DNA of 64,000 nucleotides from Scolanthus callimorphus (taxonomy: Eukaryota > Cnidaria > Anthozoa > Actiniaria > Edwardsiidae), in NCBI GenBank assembly GCA_033964015.1, contig JAWWUD010000053.1, positions 434,001 to 498,000 on the forward strand, given 5' to 3'. Each line of letters starts with the position of its first letter. Position 1 is the first letter of the stretch. A program made the position numbers and the translations under genes. The notes below the pieces were generated by a model that made no database searches, was not told the origin of the DNA, and was given only the letters and a program-made list of their open reading frames with translations. Below are positions 34,601 to 40,740 of this stretch, piece after piece.

Positions 34601-34697
34601 ACAAACTACTCCTCACAGCTTGAGAAATGTAGAATGTTCAGCATAAAATCGCACCAATACCTTCCTTTTTCTTGATCGCGCCTTTTTTGTCCTTCAT
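9053..34697 (-). CDS. Kinesin-family motor protein, 17 exons, 3' end not found
   Basis: Microtubule motor ATPase reconstructed from 17 minus-strand exons: 34661-34697, 34327-34430, 32763-32837, 31816-31903, 26256-26353, 22677-22776, 21219-21342, 20178-20649, 19647-19715, 19197-19267, 15118-15216, 14694-14808, 14272-14376, 13551-13602, 12056-12183, 9363-10643, 9053-9121. All introns are GT-AG and phases match at every junction. Visible motifs: VRVRPR near residue 22, P-loop GQTGTGKT at 97-104, switch I SSRSH at 207-211, switch [10 protein letters not shown] at 414-421, [19 protein letters not shown] near 460, [10 protein letters not shown] at the motor end, then coiled coil. The motor is N-terminal, so plus-end motion is the default expectation. 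About 175 extra residues sit between switch I and switch II. The motor start and coiled-coil tail recall the ARK/orphan kinesins more than KIF5, but the subfamily is not settled. The last exon ends in phase 1, so more exons must lie below 9053. I did not find them. Confidence 0.93.
9363..10643 (-). CDS. Kinesin exon 16, coiled coil and Ser-rich tail, with internal frame break
   Basis: Starts in frame as [20 protein letters not shown] and runs about 150 residues of coiled coil, then a less charged segment ([19 protein letters not shown]). This frame stops at 9879-9881. A second frame, open from 9942 down to 9363, carries on with Ser-rich sequence ([19 protein letters not shown]), an acidic patch and a second coiled coil ([20 protein letters not shown]), and leaves by a good donor (CCAG then GTAGGT) whose phase matches exon 17. 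The exon is 1281 nt where 1282 (mod 3) would be needed. So one base is missing, or two are extra, between about 9879 and 9942; the four-C run at 9901-9904 is a suspect. A real truncation at about residue 833 cannot be excluded. Confidence 0.85.
10644..12055 (-). other. Kinesin intron 15
   Basis: No repeat family or internal gene recognised. Confidence 0.5.
12056..12183 (-). CDS. Kinesin exon 15, coiled coil
   Basis: Forty-three residues of heptad-like Glu/Lys/Leu sequence ([19 protein letters not shown] onward). Acceptor TCGCAG, donor GTTGGA, exit phase 0. Confidence 0.88.
12184..13550 (-). other. Kinesin intron 14
   Basis: No gene recognised. Contains scattered short ORFs only. Confidence 0.5.
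13551..13602 (-). CDS. Kinesin exon 14
   Basis: Short exon ([17 protein letters not shown]) that begins the coiled coil just after the motor. Acceptor CGTAAG, donor GTAAGT, exit phase 1. Confidence 0.85.
13867..13922. repeat. C-rich low-complexity tract
   Basis: Interrupted poly-C in the intron between exons 13 and 14. Confidence 0.9.
14272..14376 (-). CDS. Kinesin exon 13, motor end and neck
   Basis: Encodes [20 protein letters not shown] then [13 protein letters not shown], the last strand and helix of the motor followed by the neck. Acceptor TTGCAG, donor GTACAG, phase 0 both sides. Confidence 0.95.
14694..14808 (-). CDS. Kinesin exon 12
   Basis: Encodes [20 protein letters not shown] and [18 protein letters not shown], the alpha-4/alpha-5 microtubule-binding region. 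Acceptor GAACAG, donor GTGAGT, exit phase 0. Confidence 0.96.
15118..15216 (-). CDS. Kinesin exon 11, switch II
   Basis: Encodes [13 protein letters not shown] and [10 protein letters not shown]. This is the kinesin switch II signature, with Cys where most kinesins have Val before DLAGSE, and the alpha-4 N-x-S-L-x-x-L-G element. The 73-bp satellite begins about 100 bp upstream of its acceptor. Confidence 0.96.
15329..16845. repeat. 73-bp satellite, about 21 copies, with 9-unit higher-order repeat
   Basis: Units start CCCTTTGATAATGCTAGTTT, period exactly 73 bp. Variants (GGTCACGTTAGGAG, GGCAATGTTGGGAG, GGTAACGTTGGGAG) occur in a fixed order in units 3-11 (15475-16131) and again in units 12-20 (16132-16788), so a 657-bp block was duplicated. 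Lies in the kinesin intron between exons 10 and 11. Confidence 0.97.
16850..16921. repeat. Imperfect hairpin
   Basis: GTTAATTACC...GCAA and TTGCC...GGTAATTAAC flank a 20-bp loop. It sits right where the satellite array stops and may be the end of an inserted element (16846-18090). Confidence 0.6.
17607..17735. mobile_element. MITE, TAGAGCGGATTTCA family
   Basis: TAGAGCGGATTTCAGATGAC and an inverted counterpart (GTCATATGAAATTCGCTCTA) bound about 129 bp. Related copies are at 19351-19589 and 19787-20062. Confidence 0.65.
17880..17950. repeat. Hairpin
   Basis: Interleaved inverted pieces GTATTTAACTGAGTTAAATAC and GAGGTATTTAACTC. Short, function unknown. Confidence 0.45.
18091..18318. repeat. 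Two stray 73-bp satellite units
   Basis: Units at about 18091-18154 and 18257-18318 match the array at 15329-16845 but are separated from it by 1.2 kb and from each other by 100 bp of AT-rich sequence. They look like the far edge of the array cut off by an insertion. Confidence 0.85.
18622..18857. mobile_element. MITE, CAGGCCCGTAG termini
   Basis: CAGGCCCGTAGTGAGG at the left and CCTGGCTACGGGCCTG at the right form terminal inverted repeats. The GGCTACG... style is common to hAT-like MITEs (family knowledge). No ORF. Confidence 0.7.
18957..19117. repeat. CCCTAAAAGATACC motif cluster and poly-G
   Basis: Related motifs at about 18957, 19002 and 19065, followed by a poly-G tract (19096-19117). 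Compare the CCCTAAAAAATACC motifs at 58240-58310 and 59200-59295. Confidence 0.6.
19197..19267 (-). CDS. Kinesin exon 10, beta-7 start
   Basis: Begins with five glutamates and ends [13 protein letters not shown], the beta-7 strand running into switch II. Donor GTACGT. The exit phase joins exon 11 to give [12 protein letters not shown]. Confidence 0.88.
19351..19589. mobile_element. MITE, TAGAGCGGATTTCA family
   Basis: AGAGCGGATTTCAGATGACT at the left; TCACGACGGTCATCTGATAT at the right is its inverted counterpart. Confidence 0.6.
19647..19715 (-). CDS. Kinesin exon 9, acidic part of insertion
   Basis: Twenty-three codons, phase 0 at both ends, encoding an acidic helix-like stretch ([17 protein letters not shown]). 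It could be skipped without breaking frame, so it is a candidate cassette exon. Confidence 0.82.
19787..20062. mobile_element. Diverged MITE of the same family
   Basis: GAGCTGATTTCAGATGATTG at the left and CAGTCATTTGAAATCTAATC at the right. Termini are recognisable but more decayed. Confidence 0.45.
20178..20649 (-). CDS. Kinesin exon 8, end of switch I and long loop insertion
   Basis: Opens with [13 protein letters not shown], finishing switch I and strand beta-6. The remaining roughly 145 codons are Ser/Thr/Pro/Lys/Arg-rich and end acidic ([14 protein letters not shown]). Ordinary kinesins go from here to VDLAGSE in about 25-30 residues. The insertion has no recognisable fold and looks disordered, with many possible phosphorylation sites. 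Acceptor CTTTAG, donor GTGAGT. Confidence 0.9.
20650..21218 (-). other. Kinesin intron 7
   Basis: Nothing recognised beyond AGAGCTCCGCTTTT at 20761, which resembles the tail motif seen at 8737 and 60466 but lacks the hairpin. Confidence 0.45.
21219..21342 (-). CDS. Kinesin exon 7, switch I start
   Basis: Encodes [16 protein letters not shown] and then TKMNRLSS, the start of switch I (N-x-x-S-S-R-S-H). The first codons and the acceptor (CCAG then GTGTCTATG) are themselves a unit of the adjacent 38-bp minisatellite. Donor GTCAGT; the exit phase 2 completes Arg with exon 8. Confidence 0.93.
21331..21868. repeat. 38-bp minisatellite overlapping a splice acceptor
   Basis: About 14 units of CCATAGACTCCTGGTAAATA and GCCATACAATTATCATTA. 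Read on the minus strand each unit contains TTTACCAG followed by GAGTCTATGG or GTGTCTATGG, the same as the real acceptor and first codons of kinesin exon 7. The array is therefore an expansion of the intron-exon junction. Confidence 0.95.
21869..22676 (-). other. Kinesin intron 6, non-repeat part
   Basis: Contains two similar pieces mentioning ATCCATTTTGAAAT / GATTCAAAATGGATGTAAT (about 21888 and 22351) in opposite orientation, suggesting a decayed inverted-repeat element. No gene. Confidence 0.4.
22677..22776 (-). CDS. Kinesin exon 6
   Basis: Encodes [17 protein letters not shown], the highly conserved kinesin segment with E-x-[IV]-x-D-L-L, then LREDPKK. The 31-bp minisatellite begins only about 20 bp upstream of its acceptor (CACCAG), so the branch point must lie in or next to the array. 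Confidence 0.95.
22797..24612. repeat. 31-bp minisatellite, about 58 copies
   Basis: Unit CCTGTCCGAGTGCGTAGTGC plus ATGCGTGCCTG. From about 23880 onward the array is a 62-bp dimer (GTGCGTAGTGCATGCG alternating with GTACGTGGTGCCCGCG). Because 31 is not a multiple of 3 and the unit lacks stops, long ORFs appear in several frames on both strands; they are artefacts. Lies in the kinesin intron between exons 5 and 6. Confidence 0.97.
24613..24765. repeat. 43-bp minisatellite fragment
   Basis: About 3.5 units (AAGAGACCGAGGTCTTGTAC, TTGGGATGGGGCGGATGAAA), the same family as 26500-27590. Confidence 0.92.
25424..25860 (+). mobile_element. tRNA-derived SINE insertion
   Basis: Has a pol III A-box-like GTGGCGCAGCGTGTAAAGCG (25460) and a B box GGTTCGAATCCC (25503) at tRNA-like spacing, then a body with TTTCGGATGAGACAATAAAC and ACCGAGGTCCCGT. 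That body resembles, from memory, a deeply conserved animal SINE domain. It is absent from the otherwise identical copy at 27517-28407, which gives the empty site (CATGTATTTTACTTGCC). Confidence 0.85.
25897..26007. mobile_element. Palindromic MITE (copy A)
   Basis: Arms CTTATTAACCGAGC...GGTCATTACAGG and CCTGTAATGACC...GGTCAATAAG with an inner CTCAGAC / GTCTGAG pair. The same element is at 28282-28392. Confidence 0.8.
26023..26214. repeat. 31-bp minisatellite, second block
   Basis: About 6 units of the family at 22797-24612, fused directly to the end of segmental duplication copy A and ending 40 bp from kinesin exon 5. Confidence 0.95.
26256..26353 (-). CDS. Kinesin exon 5, end of P-loop
   Basis: Completes GTGKTFTL and continues to KDRYHDYK. 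It is isolated in a sea of tandem repeats: 31-bp minisatellite units end about 40 bp below it and the 43-bp minisatellite begins about 150 bp above it. Acceptor TTTTAAG, donor GTATGA. Confidence 0.93.
26500..27590. repeat. 43-bp minisatellite, about 25 copies
   Basis: Unit AAGAGACCGGGGTCTTGTAC then TTGGGATGGGGCGGATGAAA ACC. Some units carry expanded G runs (26699-26709, 27387-27396, 27473-27494), giving several closely spaced G tracts. Proline-rich ORFs on the minus strand come from the repeat. Confidence 0.96.
27517..28407. repeat. Segmental duplication, copy B (empty site)
   Basis: Matches 24696-26022 without the SINE. The left part overlaps the end of the 43-bp array, the right end is the palindromic MITE. 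Confidence 0.95.
28282..28392. mobile_element. Palindromic MITE (copy B)
   Basis: Same element as 25897-26007, duplicated along with its flanks. Confidence 0.8.
28408..29654. other. Kinesin intron 4, part
   Basis: Holds repeated AAAATTCCAGGACTTTC / AAGGACC pieces (about 28873, 29080, 29112, 29150), a scattered short-repeat element. No gene. Confidence 0.5.
29655..29794. mobile_element. 126-bp perfect fold-back MITE with 7-bp target duplication
   Basis: Arms of 42 bp (29662-29703 and 29746-29787) are perfect reverse complements, starting ATAGACTGCTTGCAGCCCC. Immediately outside is CGTTACA on both sides (29655-29661 and 29788-29794). Confidence 0.9.
30195..30323. mobile_element. Palindromic MITE
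   Basis: Arms GGACTTGACGGGATTTCAAA and its complement, continuing through GCGCA...TTAGTTCC / GGAACTAA...TGCG, about 125 bp in all. Confidence 0.85.
30535..31280. repeat. About 250-bp unit repeated three times in tandem
   Basis: Each copy runs from GTCACTAGT-ATGCGCA through CTGTCCCACATG, GGCGGCGCACA, TCTTCTCACG and AGACTGACTAGTA. Copies start near 30544, 30787 and 31047 and differ by scattered substitutions. Confidence 0.85.
31285..31366. repeat. Adjacent perfect hairpins
   Basis: CAAAGGTCCTTGGATC / GATCCAAGGACCTTTG (31285-31330), then the 20-bp palindrome AACTATGAATATTCATAGTT (31331-31350), then a third CAAAGGTCCTTGG. Could form a cruciform. Confidence 0.85.
31570..31757. repeat. 15-bp tandem repeat
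   Basis: About 12 units of GCAGCGACAACTCT or GACAGCGACAACTC, just upstream of kinesin exon 4's donor region. It makes a spurious Cys/Ser-rich ORF on the minus strand. Confidence 0.92.
31816..31903 (-). CDS. Kinesin exon 4, P-loop
   Basis: Encodes [14 protein letters not shown] and then [15 protein letters not shown]. This is the N-terminal part of the nucleotide-binding P-loop; the final glycine codon is split and completed by exon 5, which supplies K-T. Donor GTGCGT. Confidence 0.96.
31904..32762 (-). other. Kinesin intron 3
   Basis: A short GTTTAGTTTAGTTAGTTCAG run at 32160; otherwise nothing recognised. Confidence 0.45.
32763..32837 (-). CDS. Kinesin exon 3
   Basis: Twenty-five codons containing [17 protein letters not shown], the usual F-x-F-D-x-[VI]-F segment ahead of the P-loop. 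Acceptor ATCACAG, donor GTATGG, both phase 0. Confidence 0.93.
32838..34326 (-). other. Kinesin intron 2
   Basis: AT-rich intron with no repeat or gene that I recognise. Confidence 0.5.
34327..34430 (-). CDS. Kinesin exon 2, first strand of the motor
   Basis: Encodes [17 protein letters not shown] and following residues, the beta-1 strand that opens every kinesin motor and lies near the adenine of ATP (RxRP motif). Acceptor GTTGTAG, donor GTGAAT, entry phase 1, exit phase 0. Confidence 0.92.
34661..34697 (-). CDS. Kinesin exon 1 (start codon)
   Basis: Encodes a short lysine-rich leader ([12 protein letters not shown]) and ends in phase 1 at a GTATTG donor. The phase fits the next exon exactly. 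The ATG is chosen because the frame has a stop (TAG, 34744-34746) upstream and no other ATG between. A non-coding or upstream coding exon spliced in between is still possible, since an in-frame stretch of about 15 codons precedes the ATG. Confidence 0.7.
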
Positions 34698-34746
34698 AGC
34701 CGTAGAGCCATCAAAGAGTCGTGTATTATCGTTGTTTGGTAACTAA

Positions 34747-35806
34747 CTGCAACATTGTAATAGCCCGTTCCCACAACTCATGCAGTGTTAATAATCCTGC
34801 TTTACGATGGCGTTAGAATTCCCTGCTTTCCACCGCATTGTGTCTATGTAAATGTCTACATACTTCAAATGTAAGCTCATTCTATAAGGAAAATAACCCT
34901 GTGACTCGTCACATAGCCAGTTGGTTATAGGCTCTAATGTTTCACGCACCAAAGCTCATGAACACTTGGCTCTGTGCACTATCCGTCAGACTGCGCCTAC
35001 GTTTAATTGCATTCATGTGATAACCTCTTGGAGAATTAAACACGCTATCAATTATGGGTGCGACGGAGGCTTTGTAACACGGATTCCTTCCTAGCAATGT
35101 CACGCAAGTTCATTTCTCAGGAAATTTCTATGAGCTTTTTACAAATTCACCGATCCCGCATTCATTGTTATACCCCTAGTTACTGTTGCTACGTCGGACA
35201 AGCCAAATTTTATCTTTGGCATAGAGCGCGGAAAAGACACCGATTGCAGGGAGGTGTTAGAAGTTGTTGCATGCAATTTGGATTTTATATCTTTATCTTG
35301 AAAAGCTGAATAATTATTGAAAAATCTTCGATATTCAAGTTTGTTGCTCGGACATTTTGAATTCCATAGGGAAAACTTCCTATTGTTTGCGTGGGCGGAA
35401 CTAGAGTTGCTCTCTAGTTGTCGAATGTCGCGGAAGGGGTATATGACTGGCTGGTCAATGTTGAACATGAGCTGTTGAATCTTTGTACATGTCTTTGGCC
35501 ATGTGATACCCTGTTAAGGCCAAAATAGGCTTCATCTACGCGACGGCGACATTACAACATGTGTCCCTATAAGTCCTGTGCCGAAGATCGACTACAATAC
35601 ATATAAACACAACCGTTGGTCAGTTAAAGGTTTGCTTGTTAAAGGAAATGTCATATATGAAGAGTTTGCCGCTGGCCCGACCGAAGGCTCGGATCTACCG
35701 CTGACCATTTAGCCTACAGGAGCGGCCATCTTGGATTACGAGCAACTTCGAACTCTGACTTTGTTCCCGTTTTATATGTAAGAGCTTCATAGTATATGTA
35801 ATGTTC
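34747..35806. other. Upstream of kinesin start
   Basis: Would contain the kinesin promoter or 5' UTR if 34697 is the true start. No core promoter motif could be assigned with confidence. Confidence 0.3.
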
Positions 35807-35899
35807 ACAAAACGAGCTGAAGTGTTTTATCGGCAGATAGAAACACGAGGCAAAGCCGAGTGTTTCTATCTGGCGATAAAACACGACAGCGAGTTTTGT
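35807..35899. mobile_element. Palindromic MITE
   Basis: GTGTTTTATCGGCAGATAG...ACAC and its complement (CTATCTGGCGATAAAACAC), with outer CAAAAC / GTTTTG. Confidence 0.8.
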
Positions 35900-36777
35900 A
35901 AACTACTTCTAAAACGGTCGCCAGTAATAATTCATAATTCCAAGCTAGTTAAAAAAGGAAATAATTTTGTGAGAACTACTTCATTGAAATCGAGAACAAG
36001 AAATCTGATATAGACTGGCTTTAAGTTGTATTGTTTAGCTATTTTGAAATGGCAAACAAAAGATTGACAATGAGAGCTTTTCATTACGAATAGTGTATTT
36101 AGAGAGGCGTTCCGAATAACTGACATATCTTCTGTGTTGGGACAAAAGGTCTGTTCATAATTACATGACTTTCAAAAAGAGAAGAATTCCCTTTGGAATA
36201 GCTGTCACTTATTTACCTATAATAATGATGAGCAAAGAAATGCCGTTCAAATGTCATAGACAAGAAATGAATGTATTAGCGATACCAGCGATACCTATAA
36301 TAATGCTAGGGCTTTGTGATTGGCTTTTGTAAAGAAAGGGCTATGTGATTAGTTTCGGGGGCAGTGTTTCCTATTGTTTTTTATTCTTTTTATGATTCAA
36401 ATTTCTTTGACAAAATTTTCTTTGTCATGCGCGTAATGCATCATATGCAATTTGCCCATTCATTCTCGTTTAACAAAGCAGTGCGGTTTGTACGGACTCG
36501 CCAAGTAGAGTAACTTGGACGGGTGAGTTAAATTCGTTTATCTGTGCATGATTTTGAGCCCAATTCAAACCAAGTATTTCCCAGCAATTGTCAAAGATGT
36601 CCCTTTTGGCTCGTTTCACGAAATGTTCACAGAAGGGTGGTCGGCACTGCCCGAGTCGTTGTTGGATGTTTAAATCATGGCCACCGAAAATTAATGTGAT
36701 AAATGAACTATCGTTTTACAAAATGCACGTACTCATTTCTAACATGCGTTCTTTTTTCGTAGGTTACGGGAAAAGGT
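35900..36777. other. Non-genic stretch
   Basis: Nothing recognised. Confidence 0.4.
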
Positions 36778-37122
36778 GGAAATCATGACCACAGGGCGTT
36801 TGTAAGAGATGGGGTCTCCATGAATATTATCGGGGAAACATGCTGTACTGGTGAGTTGTCCTATCATTACTGATGCTCAGTGAGCCAAACTTGATAGAGA
36901 ACTGTGCTCACTGAACTGGATCTGATATAGAACTCTGACGTCACCGGAGTTCTATATCAGATTCAGTTCAGTGCGCAGCAGTTCTATATCGTTTCTGGCT
37001 GATTGATTACCATTTTGATATGGCAACCAATCAGAACAGCTGTTCCCTGAAAATATTCATGGACTCCCCAAAATGCTAATTTCTATCGGGGTATACAAAC
37101 GGCCTTCATGGTCCTGATTTCC
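36778..37122. mobile_element. 345-bp long inverted-repeat element
   Basis: Ends GGAAATCATGACC / GGTCCTGATTTCC; arms also share GCGTTTGTA, TCCATGAATATT and GGGAA-CA. The centre is CACTGAACTGGATCTGATAT... against its complement around TGACGTCACC (36909-36982). Confidence 0.8.
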
Positions 37123-37228
37123 ATTGTGTTTGCCTGATTGACTATTATTCATGAGTTTTAGAATGTGATTTAATCATTACCTTGACTTATTCATGTATTA
37201 TTGTCTATTCTAGGACTCCTTCATTGTT

Positions 37229-38542
37229 TTGATTAAAGATTTTAACTCAAATGAGGAGGTTTTTCTTCATGAAGGAGTCATAATGGTAAACGTACAATGC
37301 TCGGTACCCGAATGCGTCTTCACAACCGGCGATGTCTCCGAAGCGCTGGCCATTGCCATGCTTACAAACCACAACCTGTCCCACAACGGAGCTCCACAAC
37401 CAAGTCAACCAGCACCCACTGCACCGAGAGGCCCCAGACTAGAGAGACCTAAGGTCGATGTTGGAATTACCGAGATGGAGTGGAACATTTTCGTTCGGCG
37501 CTGGGAGGTATTCCGCACTGGTTCCGGCATCGATGACACCTCAGCACCCTCGCAGCTATTCCAATGCGCCGCAGCGGAGCTCAGGGACAGCCTGCTAAAG
37601 GCAAAACCCAATGCTGCCACCGAACCGCTACTCCAACTGCTTGCAGCCATGCGATCGCTAGCTGTAATCCCAGTTGCGACCTGTGTCCTACGAACAGAGC
37701 TACTCCAACTCCATCAAGAGCGTGATGAATCTATTCGTGCGTTCACCGCCAAGGCCCGGGGCAAGGCCGAGACGTGCGCCTTCCGCGCCTCATGCACTTG
37801 CGGCCTCGCGGTCGATTACACAGACCACGTCATCCGTAACGTCATCATCAACGGTTTGTACGATACTGACATCCGGAGAGAGGTGCTAGGTATCGAGAAC
37901 ATCCTCGCGAAACCCATCAACGAAGTCATCGCGCTGGTCGAAGGTAAAGAGATGGCACGTAACGCCTTCCCCTCCTCTGCCCTCTCTGCCATGTCGTCAC
38001 TCCAGCGACAGAGGAAATCACCACCAAATCCAGCCACCACCGCCCCCTCACCAATCGACCGAGCAAGGGAAGCACTATGCCCGGACTGCAATCAGGCATT
38101 CAAGGTCTTTAGGGAGGGGACCAGGGGATGGAACGAGAAACCACACCAGATGTGCATCGACTGCTATCGAGCCAATCGCCGCAGGAAGCGCCAACAACGC
38201 CAAACCCCACAGCACTCGCCTCAGGCCCCTACCCCAGCAGTCCATGCAATGGAGCCCGAACCTATCTCTCAAATCGCGTCGCTACAGACCAACAGCGCCA
38301 ACGCCTCTCGCGCAGAGCGCCACACTCAGGCGCCAACCACCCACGCTACTATCACTAGAATGGATCATCACATCTTCTCTAAGGGAGAATGGAGACGGGC
38401 CCGCCACCGCGACCACCCCCGGGCCGCCATCGCCATATCGCTTCGCAACCGCATAGGCACAATAACGTCAGCAACCCAGCCCTACAAGCAGAGGTGGCCG
38501 CCATTGCAGATACCGGCGCACAGTCCGACCTGTGGTCACTGA
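37229..38542 (+). pseudogene. Ty3/gypsy-like Gag remnant
   Basis: Structural protein of an LTR retrotransposon. The better start is the ATG at 37283; the in-frame ATG at 37229 adds 18 residues. The middle (about residues 80-250) is the gag core-like region (MEWNIFVRRWEVFR). Near residue 290 is a four-cysteine zinc-binding pattern, CPDCNQAF...CIDCYRANRRRKR, rather than a CCHC knuckle. The frame ends at a stop in the region where the protease frame begins, so gag and protease are now in different frames. No LTRs or primer-binding site were found. High GC compared with surroundings fits a relatively young insertion. Confidence 0.8.
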
Positions 38543-38916
38543 CAGAGTTCCTGGGCAGCGGGTTCTCGCGCCACGACCTCCATCCAATTAGTCTCAGCCT
38601 TTCAGCCGCCAACCGCTCCCCCATCTCCATCAAAGGAGCCTTCTTCGCCAAGCTTACCACACGGCCCCACAGCGGCAACGTCACGTCCTGCCACTCGATG
38701 GTATACGTGAGCAGCTCGGTGCAAGATATGTACCTGTCATTCGACTCGCTGCTCAACCTGGGGCTCCTGTCACACAAATGTCCGTCCCTGAGCGATGTCG
38801 CAGACACACCACCTCCAAGTGAGCCACCAGCCATGGGTGCCTTGCGGGTTCTCAACGGTGGTTGCCCGACACCCAACAACGCCCACCATCCCTCGTGCTC
38901 CTGCCCCCACTGTTAG
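38389..38916 (+). pseudogene. Gypsy-like retropepsin fragment
   Basis: The active-site motif AAIADTGAQSDLW (D-T-G-A) identifies an aspartic protease of an LTR retrotransposon pol. The following FFAKL...VYVSSSVQDMYLSFDSLLNL fits the rest of the fold. It lies in the -1 frame relative to gag. After about 38910 the sequence is unrelated: reverse transcriptase, RNase H and integrase are missing. Confidence 0.78.
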
Positions 38917-40194
38917 TTTCCAGTCATCACTGTCATAAGAGAAAACATAATTAACATCTAAATACTGAATCTACGATGCTGTTTGAGGAGCTTAGATATT
39001 TTTACAACTTGTAAAAATTTCTGATCTGTGCTCCTTAAACTTGAGCTTGAGCCGACGCGAATCGAAATGTGCGTATTTTCGCATAAATTAACTTCCCGTC
39101 CAATCAGCGCCAAGTTTAACCAGCCAATGAGATTCCATTAAACTGCTCGAACAAAACCCGGTTGCCTCAACGAGTGTTTAGTCTTTGCATCTTGCATCCT
39201 GCGAGTGCACCGACTCAAAGCTATACGAAACTGAAGAAGAGCGCCTTATCCAGGGCTCGAAACCGGTCTTGCATATACATAGCTATCAAAACAGTTCACT
39301 CAGAACTGTTATTCAACATGGCCCATGACTTCAATGAAGCGCCGATGAAACAGTCCATTTAGAACTGTTGTTTATCACGACTTCAACGAAGCGCCACCGC
39401 AATGCTCAACACTCAAATAATACTTTGTTGTATTATAAATCGGTACAGAAATATCAATGAGTAGATGGTGTGGACTTTGCAACTTTATTTTAAAACCTTA
39501 GTATACCTTGGTTAAATATTGACTATGGAATTTTCACTATAAGCCTCTCTGGCCTCGTTTTGGTGTATTTTGAGAACTTCAGATGCTTATATCTCGTCCA
39601 AGATTTGCTGGTTTCAACTCAACTCCACAAATGCTTTGAAAGTCATCAGGCACTATAAATTTTAATCATTTTCATGTCAAAATTTCAAATAGCTTTTAAG
39701 TTTGAATGCCTCATGCAAATGAGCGACGGCCATTATGAAAGTGGTGCATGCTTTTGAGCACGATATCGTTACTACGATATCGCCTTTTGGGTCCATCCAT
39801 TTTAAAACCTCTCACCTCGGTAAAATGAATACTTGCCTGCATGCCCAGCTCAACGCCTAATGGCCAGAACAGCTCATTGATAGGAGATATTCAGTTTTCC
39901 ATATGTACAGATCACCACAATCAGGTTTCGGTTGCAGTGATTTTGAGGTCATTGACCTGACAGCTGGCACTCCTTGAAGCCTCACTTCAAGAATTTAAAA
40001 CCTTGCATCTAGAGACTTCGAGTTATTCTAGTTTTTCTATGTTTGTTTTTGCGTTTGAGTTTTCATTTCATCATTATGATTGTGCAATAAGTCGAAATAA
40101 GCAAGGGCCTCTCATTCGGGGTATGTGATTCTTTTCCCGCTGGTTACCAGGGGGAAACAAATTCTATTTTTTTTGGAAAAGTGCGCGGTGGCTG
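38917..40194. other. Non-genic stretch
   Basis: No pol remnants and no other gene recognised. Two similar short pieces (AACTGTTATTCAAC and AACTGTTGTTTATC with CTTCAA-GAAGCGCC) at 39305-39395 suggest a small duplication. Confidence 0.4.
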
Positions 40195-40740
40195 GTGAGC
40201 TTGTCACATGAAGACAGTACTCGTGCTTTTCGCGTGAAGATGTTACATGTGCTTGTTACGTGAAGGTATAACACATGCCTGTCAGGTTAAGACATTACTT
40301 GTGCTCGTCACGTCAAGGGGAGACATGGCACGTGCTAAGGGAGACATGACACGTACTTGTCACGTGAAAGGGAGATATGACACGTACTTGTCACGTGAAA
40401 GGGAGACATGACACGTACTCGTCACGTGAATGGGAGACATGACACGTGCTTGTCACGTGAAAAAGAGACATGGCACGTGCTTCTCGCGTGAATGGGAGAC
40501 ATGACACGTACTTGTCACGTGAAAGGGAGACATGACACGTGCTTCTCGCGTGAATGGGAGACATGACACGTACTTGTCACGTGAAAGGGAGACATGACAG
40601 GCACTGTGTAAATGGGAGACATGACACGTGCTTATCACGTGAAAGGGAGACATGACACGTATTTGTCACGTGAAAGGGAGACATGATACGTACTTGTCAC
40701 GTGAAAGGGAGACATGACACGCTTTCACTTGACGAGAGAA
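40195..40740. repeat. 31-bp minisatellite rich in CACGTG
   Basis: About 16 units of GGGAGACATGACACGTACTT then GTCACGTGAAA. Each unit has an inverted pair (GACACGT / TGTCACGTG) and an E-box CACGTG. Unrelated in sequence to the 31-bp array at 22797. Confidence 0.93.
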
